Under the pieces are notes generated by a model, which did no database searches, was not told where the DNA came from, and was given only the letters and a program-made list of their open reading frames with translations. Position numbers and translations under genes: made by a program. Shown here piece after piece: positions 1 to 7,285 of a stretch of DNA of 15,780 bases (its first letter is position 1; each line of letters starts with the position of its first letter). The stretch is from Chloroflexi bacterium RBG_13_53_26 (lineage in GTDB: Bacteria; Chloroflexota; Dehalococcoidia; UBA2247; RBG-13-53-26): positions 1 to 15,780 of the forward strand of contig MGMW01000094.1 in NCBI GenBank assembly GCA_001795035.1, in the 5' to 3' direction.

Positions 1-170
1 TGATATTGTGCACAGCGATCACAGCCTTGGCATATCTCCTGAACCTGACACAGATCCTGACTTAGGACGGCACAATCGACTCTGGCTCATGTCAGTGTGC
101 CTCGGTCCAGAGCATAACACAGCAAGGCACGAAATCAGCAAGGCCTACCCAGCCTGAGAGGAGGACAAAC

Positions 171-1832
171 GTGGATCGCTCGTCAACCAAGAAATCGACT
201 GATCAGTCATCTACCAGGAACAACCCAGGACAGGCAGCCACTGGGGCTGAAACACAACATCTTTCAAATTCCGGCATCCCAATAAAGGAAGTGTACACGC
301 CTGCTGATACGGCAGACGTTGACTACGACAAGGACGTCGGACTTCCGGGAGAACCACCATACACCCGTGGCGTGTATCGCAGTATGTACCGGGGCCAACT
401 GTGGACTATAAGACGGCTCAGCGGATTCAACACACCCGAGGACTCAAACAAGCTCTACCGCGAGGAATACGCGTTGGGACAAACAGGCTTGGCTGTGGCT
501 CCAGACATATCAACCTGCGTTGGCATGGACTGTGATGATCCCAGAGTCTCAGCAGACGTGGGTCACTCCGGCGTGCCGCTCTGCTCTATCGAGGATATGG
601 AGACGCTGCTTGATGGTCTGCCCATAGAGAGGGTATCGACATACCTGGCAGAAAAACATGGCATACTAACGGCGATGTACTTCGCCGTGGCGGAGGCCAG
701 GGGACTGGATATTGCACAGCTTCGTGGCACTACGGCCAACTGCATGCTGGCCTGGACGGTACTGAACCTTCCCAACCAGACACCGCCGCAAGCATACCTG
801 AGATACGCCGTCGATTTCATCGAGTGGTGCAGTGAGCACGCACCCAAGTGGTACCCCATATCCTTTGACAGCTACAACAGCCGTGATCTTGGTCTGAACG
901 CCTGGCAGGAGTTGGGCATACTCTTCGCTACCACGGTCGACTACATCGAAGAGGAGAAGAGGCGGGGGAGGGTGCCTCTCGACCGGTTTGTGAGACGCTT
1001 CTCTTTCAACACCGCTGCCCATAATGACTTCTTCGAGGAGATCGCCAAGCTACGCGCGGCGCGGCGCATGTGGTCCAAGATAGTCAGAGAAAGGTACGGC
1101 ATAGAGGATCCGCGTTGTGGCCAGTTCCGTGTTCATGTGCAGAGTTCCGGTTCCACCCATACGACCCAGGAGCCTTACAACAACCTCATCCGCATTGCCT
1201 ATCAGGTGCTCGCTGGTGTTCTCGGCGGAGCTCAGTCGATACATGCCAACGGGTATGATGAAGGGGTGTGTCTGCCCACCGATCAGTCTATGCTGCTCTC
1301 CATCAGGACTGAACAGATACTGCAGTTCGAAACAGGCGTGACCAATACGATAGATCCCCTGGGTGGTTCGTGGTACATGGAGAGCCTCACCAATGAATTG
1401 GAAAAGCATGCCTGGGAGTACATGCAGAAGATCGAGGACATGGGTGGCATGGCCCGAGCCATTGCCAGTGGTTGGGTTCACAACGAGTACAAGAACGCCA
1501 CCATTGAGCGGGCAAGCAAGACCGCCTCGGGGGAGATTCCGATCGTGGGCGTGAACAAGTTCAGGCTCGAAAAGGAACCCTACCGAGTGCCCATATTCAG
1601 ACCCGATCCTCAATCGCCGCAGGTGCAGATTGAGAAGCTCAAGCGACTGAGAGAAAGGCGTGATAGCGCCAGGGTAGCTCAATCGCTTGAGAAACTCGAG
1701 GAGGCTACTCGCAGAGGCGACAACGTAATGCCGGCGACTATAGAGGCTGTCAAGGCATACGCGACCCTGGGTGAGATAGCCAATGTACAGCTTAGAGTAT
1801 ATGGAGAATGGCCGTTTCCAATCTCCGGTTAG
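171..1832 (+). CDS. B12-dependent acyl-CoA mutase, large (catalytic) subunit, divergent
   Basis: This is the substrate-binding TIM-barrel subunit of a coenzyme-B12 acyl-CoA mutase (methylmalonyl-/isobutyryl-/2-hydroxyisobutyryl-CoA mutase family), a cytosolic radical enzyme that rearranges carbon skeletons. The family is recognisable throughout: SMYRGQLWTIRRLSGF (71-86), GLAVAPDIST, DDPRVSADVG, KLRAARRMW, PYNNLIRI, LPTD, GVTNTIDPLGGSWY and GVNKFRLEKEP (460-470). At 553 residues without a B12 domain it matches the split-subunit type; the B12 subunit is the next gene. The first 50 or so residues are polar and probably disordered. Residues equivalent to methylmalonyl-CoA mutase Tyr89, Arg207 and His244 appear as Leu83, Asn199 and Asn236, and Arg82 as Gln76, so a methylmalonyl-CoA substrate is unlikely. 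I infer a neutral or unusual acyl-CoA substrate. The GTG start has the Shine-Dalgarno sequence GAGGAGG six bases upstream. It is the first gene of a probable four-gene operon. Confidence 0.88.
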   Translation: MDRSSTKKSTDQSSTRNNPGQAATGAETQHLSNSGIPIKEVYTPADTADVDYDKDVGLPGEPPYTRGVYRSMYRGQLWTIRRLSGFNTPEDSNKLYREEYALGQTGLAVAPDISTCVGMDCDDPRVSADVGHSGVPLCSIEDMETLLDGLPIERVSTYLAEKHGILTAMYFAVAEARGLDIAQLRGTTANCMLAWTVLNLPNQTPPQAYLRYAVDFIEWCSEHAPKWYPISFDSYNSRDLGLNAWQELGILFATTVDYIEEEKRRGRVPLDRFVRRFSFNTAAHNDFFEEIAKLRAARRMWSKIVRERYGIEDPRCGQFRVHVQSSGSTHTTQEPYNNLIRIAYQVLAGVLGGAQSIHANGYDEGVCLPTDQSMLLSIRTEQILQFETGVTNTIDPLGGSWYMESLTNELEKHAWEYMQKIEDMGGMARAIASGWVHNEYKNATIERASKTASGEIPIVGVNKFRLEKEPYRVPIFRPDPQSPQVQIEKLKRLRERRDSARVAQSLEKLEEATRRGDNVMPATIEAVKAYATLGEIANVQLRVYGEWPFPISG

Positions 1833-1848
1833 AGGGAGGAAAGATCTG

Positions 1849-2250
1849 ATGACTGAGAAGAAAATCCGAATTCTGATGGCTAAGCCGGGCCTGGAGGGGC
1901 ACTGGGTTGGGCTACTTGTGGTCAGCAGGGCTCTTAGGGACGCTGGCTACGAGGTTATCTACGGTGGCAATATGAGACCAGAGATGATCGCTGACACGGC
2001 TGTTCAGGAGGACGTGGATGTGGTGGGGCTCAGCATCCTGTCAGCGAATTATATGCAGTTGGTCCCCGAGACCATCGAAGAGCTGCGGAAACGTGGGAAG
2101 GGCGACGTATCGGTGCTATTGGGAGGTATTATCTTTCAGGAGGACATCGATCAACTAAAACAGGCGGGAGTGGCAGGAATCTTCCCATCTGGAACGCCTC
2201 TGGGAGATATCGTGGATTTTGTGCGCAAGACAGTTCGCCAGCCAGTCTGA
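1849..2250 (+). CDS. B12-binding small subunit of the acyl-CoA mutase
   Basis: This 133-residue protein is a stand-alone cobalamin-binding domain (Rossmann-like, B12-binding superfamily) that should pair with the large subunit just upstream, as IcmB/HcmB-type small subunits do. The usual landmarks are present: KPGLEGHWVG (12-21) with the lower-ligand His18 and Lys12, the SxL element in LSILSA (61-66), the GG turn in LLGGI (90-94) and the late GTPLGDIVDF segment. The unusual point is Glu16 where the family DxHxxG motif has Asp, followed by WVG instead of the common DRG. The ATG at 1849 is chosen because AGAGGGAGGAAAG lies just before it. An in-frame ATG at 1783 would overlap the upstream gene by 50 bases and has no comparable site. 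The stop of the large subunit is 16 bases upstream, so co-transcription is near certain. Confidence 0.9.
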   Translation: MTEKKIRILMAKPGLEGHWVGLLVVSRALRDAGYEVIYGGNMRPEMIADTAVQEDVDVVGLSILSANYMQLVPETIEELRKRGKGDVSVLLGGIIFQEDIDQLKQAGVAGIFPSGTPLGDIVDFVRKTVRQPV

Positions 2251-2337
2251 TGGCCACTGCCAACCGGGTGAGACTCATCCCGTACCTTTCTGGAGTCCTC
2301 TGGTCTGGCTCGGACAGTGAATTTACTGAAGCGAACG

Positions 2338-2358
2338 TCCATTCGTGCCTTGAATGGA
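2338..2358 (+). promoter_or_regulatory. Hairpin over the translation start of the synthetase-like gene
   Basis: TCCATTC (2338-2344) and GAATGGA (2352-2358) are perfect 7-bp inverted repeats around a 7-base loop. The 3' arm contains the first possible ATG (2354) and runs into the only Shine-Dalgarno-like GGAGG (2356-2360). If the stem forms in the mRNA it would reduce ribosome access. This could tune expression against the mutase genes upstream. The structure is seen directly; its role is inferred. Confidence 0.35.
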
Positions 2359-3802
2359 GGATATGACGAATAATAAGGAAGTGTTCGACCGGGTTTTTGT
2401 GCCACGATCCGTGGCTATCGCCGGAGGTACCCCGCGCGAGCCAGGACAACTGGTACTTGAGACCGTTCTCGCCTCCGGGTTCCGGGGCGATATATACCCT
2501 GTTGGCAGCGAGGCTAGAGAAGTGTCAGGCCGAAAGGCTTATGCCAGTGTCACAGACATACCGGGCTTGGTGGACTATGTGATCTGCTGTACACCGGCTG
2601 CGGCAGTGCTCCCGCTGCTCAGAGACTGTGCGGCCAAGCAAGTTGGGGCTGTGGCTATTCTGACTGCCGGTTTCTCCGAAAGTGGAACACAAGAAGGCAT
2701 CAGGCTGGAACAAGAGATCTCGGCTCTGGCTCAAACGACTGGAGTAAGAGTGATGGGCCCCAATTGCCTGGGAGTGTATTGCCCCCGAGGAGGCATGTCG
2801 TTTGACTCCCGTTTGCCTGGTGAAAGTGGACGAATGGGTTTCATCTGTCAGGGGCGTGAGGCCTTTATCCACATCATCAGGGCTGCAGGCCACAGAGGCG
2901 TTCGGTTCAGCAAGGCCATCTCCTACGGCAATGCCTGCGATATCAACGAGAGCGATTTGCTTGAGTACTTCGCCCAGGACGGGGATACCGATACAGTGGC
3001 TGCGTGCATTGAGGGGGTGAGAGATGGGCCACGGTTCATTCGAGCCTTGAAGAACCTGTCAAGGGTCAAGCCGGTGATCGTTCTGAAGACAGTTCCAATC
3101 TCGGCCAGGCGCAGAGGAGGGCCTACCCTTGTCGAGGGCAGTGACTCGGGTCCGGTGTGGAACGCTCTGCTGGAGCAAACAGGCGCGGTCGGAGTCAACA
3201 GCGCTGAGGAAATGGTTGATGCCATGGTTACCTTCTCCATGTTGCGCGTGCCCCGGGGCCGAAGAGTGGGCATATTCGGTGCAGCGGGTGGTGCCAGCGT
3301 CCTGGCCACGGACGCGTGGGCCGGCGCCGGGTTTATGCTGCCACCGGTGCCTACGGAATTGAGGGCGGCCCTCGATGATGGAGCCATGAACCAGGCTGGA
3401 ATGATACTTCATAACCCTCTGGATTTCTCCATGGCTGGCTATACCGGCTTCTTCTTCGATGTAGTCAAGAAAATGATAGCCCACGAGGACTTTGTCGATG
3501 TTGGCATGATCCACAATCCTTCCGGCCATGGGGCATGGTTGCCGTGGGCGGCTTTCAATGGATTGATCGATTCGATCACAGACTCTGTCATAGGAATTCA
3601 CAGAGAGGTGAGCAAGCCCATGGCGCTGGTCATGCAGTACATAGCCTCGCGCCGGTACTGGCAGAAAGTTTTCGACGATTTGCAGGTACCTTGCTCAGAA
3701 GCAGGCGTGCCTGTCTACTACTCCATGGCAAGCGCAGCTAAGGCCATCGATCGGCTGTTACTATACTACGAGAGAAGGGCCATGGCAGCCGAGGCCGGCT
3801 GA
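2354..3802 (+). CDS. Acyl-CoA synthetase (NDP-forming) alpha-like protein lacking the catalytic His
   Basis: The protein has the domain order of the alpha part of ADP-forming acyl-CoA synthetases: an N-terminal CoA-binding Rossmann domain (about 10-140, ending in GPNCLGVYCP), then two succinyl-CoA-ligase-like domains (about 155-290 and 300-475). FSKAISYGNACDINESDLLEY (186-206) is the family core motif. Two functional signatures are gone. The CQSGG turn is CQGRE (165-169), and the segment that normally holds the phosphorylated His (SHTGSLAG in the paralogue at 13272-14798) is replaced by about residues 255-267, with no His. No ATP-grasp beta subunit is nearby. It may be a CoA-binding scaffold, a regulator, or an enzyme with different chemistry rather than a normal ligase. 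The start is uncertain: ATG 2354 has no upstream Shine-Dalgarno sequence, while ATG 2363 follows GGAGG by only two bases. Confidence 0.82.
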   Translation: MEDMTNNKEVFDRVFVPRSVAIAGGTPREPGQLVLETVLASGFRGDIYPVGSEAREVSGRKAYASVTDIPGLVDYVICCTPAAAVLPLLRDCAAKQVGAVAILTAGFSESGTQEGIRLEQEISALAQTTGVRVMGPNCLGVYCPRGGMSFDSRLPGESGRMGFICQGREAFIHIIRAAGHRGVRFSKAISYGNACDINESDLLEYFAQDGDTDTVAACIEGVRDGPRFIRALKNLSRVKPVIVLKTVPISARRRGGPTLVEGSDSGPVWNALLEQTGAVGVNSAEEMVDAMVTFSMLRVPRGRRVGIFGAAGGASVLATDAWAGAGFMLPPVPTELRAALDDGAMNQAGMILHNPLDFSMAGYTGFFFDVVKKMIAHEDFVDVGMIHNPSGHGAWLPWAAFNGLIDSITDSVIGIHREVSKPMALVMQYIASRRYWQKVFDDLQVPCSEAGVPVYYSMASAAKAIDRLLLYYERRAMAAEAG

Positions 3803-3848
3803 CGGACTTGACAACAGGGCCGCGCACTTGCGTACTGGAGAAGAGTGA

Positions 3849-5210
3849 ATGCCCAAACTAAGAGTAGCCGATATCAACATCCACTATGAGATGTATGGCC
3901 ACGGAGAGCCGCTGGTCCTGATCATGGGACTGGGCGGTGGGTCCAGCATGTGGTGGCAGCAGGTCGCCTTCTTTGCACCCGAATATCAGGTAATCACCTA
4001 CGACAGCCGAGGAGTCGGAGACTCGGACAAGCCAGACATGCCGTATTCGATGCATATGCTGGCCGAAGATGCTGCAGGGCTCCTGGAGAAGCTCGGTATA
4101 TGCTCAACCCATGTGTATGGTGTCTCTATGGGGGGCATGGTTGCCCAGGAGTTAGCTCTTGGTTATCCCAGTCTTGTCACCAGCCTGACACTGGGAGCGA
4201 CAACTTGCGGTGGTGCCCATATGGTAGCGGCATCGGAGGAAACGCTGCAGAGACTGTTCAGCATCATGACGTTGCCTGTCGACGAGGCGGTCAAAGTATC
4301 GACCTCGGCAACCTTCAGCGCTGCTTTCATAGAACGTCATCCCGAAAAAATCAGGGAGTGGTTGATCAAAGGCGCCGAGAGCCCTCCTACGCCACTTGGT
4401 TTCAAAAGACAGGCGGAGGCAGCAACTGGCTTCGACACGTATGACAGGTTAGCGCAAATAGCGGCCCCTACACTCATACTGGCGGGTACCAGGGATGATC
4501 TCATTCCTGTGGAGAACTCTCGGATACTGGCTTCCAGAATCCCCAACGCGGAGCTGGTGTTATTCGAGGGCGCAGGCCACGGCTATCTCTGGGAAGCCGA
4601 AGAGCAAGCGAACCGGGTTATCCGAGACTTCTTGAGGAGACACCCGATCAGTAGGCCCAGCTCTTCAGAACCGTCGGGAGTAGCAGAAATTCCTGCTATC
4701 GACGCAGGGCGCTTCATACTGAGACCCTACAGGGAGGGTGACGAAGATTCGTTGATAGAAAATATCAATAACATCGAAATCGCCAGGAGCACTCTTCGAA
4801 TCCCCCATCCTTACACGAAGCGGGATGCCTGCTTCTGGATTGACCACAACCTGAGGCTTGGCATGCTGAAGGACAGGAGTGAAATCCATTTTGCTATTGA
4901 CATGAACGGGAGGGTTATTGGGGGTATCGGTCTTGAGAAGATAGACGGTTGTCAAGCAGAGATCGGCTATTGGCTGGGAGAGACATACTGGGGGCAAGGC
5001 ATTATGACTTCTGCCGTTCATCTGGTGACGGGATATGCCTTCGATGAATTGGGACTGGGGAAGGTATGTGCTTATGTGTTCCCATCAAACGAAGCCTCGA
5101 TGAGGGTCCTGAGGAAAGCTGGATACCGGTTCGAGGGAAGACTGACAAGCCATTACTCAAAGGAAGGCAAGCCGGTGGACGCTATGATGTTCACCAACCA
5201 GCATCCATGA
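3849..5210 (+). CDS. Alpha/beta-hydrolase fused to GNAT acetyltransferase
   Basis: This is a two-domain protein of 453 residues. Residues 1-265 are an alpha/beta hydrolase: GHGEPLVLIMGLGG carries the oxyanion-loop region, GVSMGG (91-96) is the nucleophile elbow with Ser93, Asp216 in GTRDDLIP is the likely acid, and His244 in GAGHGYLWE completes the triad. A short Ser/Pro-rich linker (about 266-284) leads to a RimJ/RimL-type GNAT domain (285-453). That domain has FILRPYREGD, the acetyl-CoA-binding segment around YWGQGIMTSA (380-389) and the C-terminal SNEASMRVLRKAGY motif. The frame is continuous, so the fusion is real in this sequence. Given the mutase and synthetase-like neighbours, the hydrolase could cleave a thioester or ester of the pathway product, with the GNAT half acetylating an amine; both substrates are unknown. 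The ATG at 3849 follows a TGGAG about eight bases upstream, 46 bases after the previous stop. Confidence 0.88.
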   Translation: MPKLRVADINIHYEMYGHGEPLVLIMGLGGGSSMWWQQVAFFAPEYQVITYDSRGVGDSDKPDMPYSMHMLAEDAAGLLEKLGICSTHVYGVSMGGMVAQELALGYPSLVTSLTLGATTCGGAHMVAASEETLQRLFSIMTLPVDEAVKVSTSATFSAAFIERHPEKIREWLIKGAESPPTPLGFKRQAEAATGFDTYDRLAQIAAPTLILAGTRDDLIPVENSRILASRIPNAELVLFEGAGHGYLWEAEEQANRVIRDFLRRHPISRPSSSEPSGVAEIPAIDAGRFILRPYREGDEDSLIENINNIEIARSTLRIPHPYTKRDACFWIDHNLRLGMLKDRSEIHFAIDMNGRVIGGIGLEKIDGCQAEIGYWLGETYWGQGIMTSAVHLVTGYAFDELGLGKVCAYVFPSNEASMRVLRKAGYRFEGRLTSHYSKEGKPVDAMMFTNQHP

Positions 5211-5267
5211 AGGGTTTTGTGCTATAGTAAGTATAGTATTCTATGTTTACGGATGCCTTCCCACTCC

Positions 5268-5287
5268 ATTGACTGATATTGACTGAT
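5268..5287 (+). repeat. Tandem 10-bp direct repeat upstream of typA
   Basis: ATTGACTGAT occurs twice in immediate succession. It lies in the 195-base gap between the hydrolase-GNAT gene and typA, just after an AT-rich stretch with repeated TATAGT (about 5222-5245). Each copy includes TTGACT, which resembles a -35 hexamer, but I see no well-placed -10 for either copy. It may be an operator or just a short duplication. Confidence 0.4.
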
Positions 5288-5405
5288 ATATGCTTTGCCT
5301 GCGCATGGCACATATCATGCCAACTGTGACAATGGGTTGCAGACAAGGATTTCCACCGGGCCGAGAAGACCGAAGCTTGCCCCGGAAAGGCATACCTGCT
5401 GAGAG

Positions 5406-7259
5406 GTGAAATTGGGCCAGACTCATCGCAATGATATAAGAAACATAATCATAATCGCCCACGTAGACCATGGCAAGACCACCCTGGTGGATGCCATGCT
5501 CAAACAGAGCAAGGTCTTCCGCGACAGTGAACAGCTAGGGCAATTCATCATGGACCAGAACCCACTGGAACGCGAGAAGGGCATCACAATTCTGGCCAAG
5601 AATACAGCAGTGATCTATCGGGGAATCAAAATCAACATCATAGATACCCCGGGGCATGCCGATTTCAGTGGGGAGGTGGAACGGACTGCCAATATGGCTG
5701 ACGGCTGCCTGCTCTTAGTGGACTCTGTTGAAGGGCCAATGCCCCAGACCAAGTTCGTGTTGCGGCAGGCTCTGCAGGGTGGGTTGAAGCCCATCGTGGT
5801 GATCAACAAAACAGACAGGGAGAACTCCCGGATAGCTGAGGTAGTAAGCCTTACCCAGGATCTCTTCCTGGAATTGGCTACCAACGCCGACCAGCTTGAT
5901 TTCCCGGTGCTCTACGCCAGCGCCAGAGATGGCATCGCCGTAACCGATCTGGGGTCCGAAGGCAGTGACCTGGTACCCCTGTTCGAATGCATACTCCAAC
6001 AGGTGCCGCCGCCAGCTATCGAGGATGGGCCATTCCAGATGCTGGTATCCAACCTTGACTATGATAACTACAAAGGCAAGATCGCCATTGGCAGAATTCT
6101 GCGGGGCAAGGTGAGTCCCCATGACCCTGTGGTCACTTTGAATAGCGATGGTAATCCTTTGAACCAGGAAATCAGCCAGGTATTTACCCATCTGGGGTTG
6201 GAACGTTTGGAGGTAGAAGAGGCCATGGCCGGCGATATCGTGGCGGTGACCGGCCTGGACCGGATCAGCATTGGAGATACCATAGCCAGCCCAGAACAAC
6301 CTCATGCCCTGCCCGGCATCCATGTGGGTGAACCTACGCTGAAAATGACCTTCGGTGTGAATACCTCTCCGTTTGCCGGCAGAGAGGGGCAGTTCTGCAC
6401 CTCTCGCCACCTGCGGGCAAGGCTCTTCAGGGAACTGGAGACCAACATCAGTCTCAGGGTACAGGAAACTGGGAGCCCGGACATTTTCCTGGTATGCGGT
6501 CGAGGAGAACTGCATCTGGCTATACTGATTGAAACCATGCGCCGGGAGGGCTATGAGTTTCAGGTCTCCAAACCGGAGGCGATCACGAAGACAGTGAATG
6601 ACATACTTCTCGAACCCGTGGAATCCCTCACCATCGATACTGAAGAGGAATATATTGGAGTACTGACAGAGATACTGAGCAAACGGCAGGCCCGGCTTGT
6701 TGACATGCGCAATGATGGAGAGGGCAATGTACATCTCGTGTTCCATATCCCAACCAGGGGATTGGTTGGCTTCCGCAATGCTTTCTTGACGGCCACCAGA
6801 GGTGAGGGTGTTATGAACACGCTGTTCTTGGGCCATGAACCGTGGGTTGGTGAGATTGTTGCGGTTCGCGGCGGAGTGCTGGTGGCCTCAGCGGCTGGCG
6901 TGGCTGTGACATATGGCCTGAATAATGCTCAAGGGCGGGGCATTACTTTCATCGAGCCCGGCGCGCAGGTCTACGAAGGTATGATAGTAGGGTCGACTTC
7001 GCGCGGACGGGATATCCCTGTGAACATATGCAAGGAGAAAAAACAGACCAATATCCGCTCATCAACCTCCGATATCGCGGTGAAGCTGGTCCCTCCATTG
7101 AGGATGAGCCTGGAGGAAGCCCTGGGCTTTGTAAACGACGATGAGCTGGTTGAGGTAACTCCCAAGAACATCAGGCTACGGAAGAAATTGCTCGTCGAGC
7201 GTGAGCGCATCAGGGCTGGCCATGCAGCACGGCGGAGTCTTGACGAGGAAACCGACTGA
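5406..7259 (+). CDS. typA: Ribosome-associated translational GTPase TypA/BipA
   Basis: TypA/BipA is an EF-G-like GTPase that binds 70S ribosomes and supports ribosome assembly and stress or cold adaptation. All G motifs are intact: G1 AHVDHGKT (18-25), G2 EKGIT (57-61), G3 DTPGH (80-84), G4 NKTD (134-137) and G5 with SAR (172-174). The remainder shows domain II (about 205-300), the EF-G domain III and V-like parts (ELHLAILIETMRREGYEF; IPTRGLVGFRNAFLT) and the TypA-specific C-terminal domain (YGLNNAQGRG, NICKEKKQTNIRSS). The length of 617 is normal. The start is either GTG 5406 or TTG 5412; GAGAGG (5401-5406) is better spaced for TTG 5412. It is a housekeeping gene with its own 195-base upstream gap, and appears unrelated to the flanking acyl-CoA genes. 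Confidence 0.97.
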   Translation: MKLGQTHRNDIRNIIIIAHVDHGKTTLVDAMLKQSKVFRDSEQLGQFIMDQNPLEREKGITILAKNTAVIYRGIKINIIDTPGHADFSGEVERTANMADGCLLLVDSVEGPMPQTKFVLRQALQGGLKPIVVINKTDRENSRIAEVVSLTQDLFLELATNADQLDFPVLYASARDGIAVTDLGSEGSDLVPLFECILQQVPPPAIEDGPFQMLVSNLDYDNYKGKIAIGRILRGKVSPHDPVVTLNSDGNPLNQEISQVFTHLGLERLEVEEAMAGDIVAVTGLDRISIGDTIASPEQPHALPGIHVGEPTLKMTFGVNTSPFAGREGQFCTSRHLRARLFRELETNISLRVQETGSPDIFLVCGRGELHLAILIETMRREGYEFQVSKPEAITKTVNDILLEPVESLTIDTEEEYIGVLTEILSKRQARLVDMRNDGEGNVHLVFHIPTRGLVGFRNAFLTATRGEGVMNTLFLGHEPWVGEIVAVRGGVLVASAAGVAVTYGLNNAQGRGITFIEPGAQVYEGMIVGSTSRGRDIPVNICKEKKQTNIRSSTSDIAVKLVPPLRMSLEEALGFVNDDELVEVTPKNIRLRKKLLVERERIRAGHAARRSLDEETD

Positions 7260-7269
7260 ATAGTCGGTT
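7250..7269. terminator. Perfect hairpin between convergent typA and aldehyde oxidoreductase genes
   Basis: AACCGACT and AGTCGGTT form an 8-bp perfect stem around the loop GAAT. The stem contains the typA stop codon (7257-7259), and the convergent gene ends at 7286. The position, with only 26 bases between the two genes, suggests a bidirectional terminator or transcript-end stabiliser. There is no T-tract on either strand, so it is not a classic intrinsic terminator. Confidence 0.45.
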
Positions 7270-7285
7270 GAATGGCCAAACTACC

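Noticed and set aside
2..157. Possible C-terminal end of an upstream gene: an open frame from base 2 to TGA 155-157, and another in frame 3 ending at TAG 63-65 with a hydrophobic stretch.
   Set aside because: The two frames compete, each is short and neither shows a recognisable motif, so I cannot support either as a gene.
2840..2900. Frameshift as explanation for the missing CQSGG motif in the first synthetase-like protein.
   Set aside because: The other forward frames do not restore the motif, and the family sequence resumes in the same frame (FSKAISYGN), so substitutions are the simpler explanation.
3808..3838. Perfect TTGACA in the gap before the hydrolase-GNAT gene, as a possible internal promoter.
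   Set aside because: No acceptable -10 hexamer occurs at 16-19 bases; the best candidates are CGTACT and TACTGG.
5715..6836. Long open frame (373 codons) antisense to typA.
   Set aside because: It lies wholly within a certain TypA coding region, and its translation shows no domain or coherent motif.
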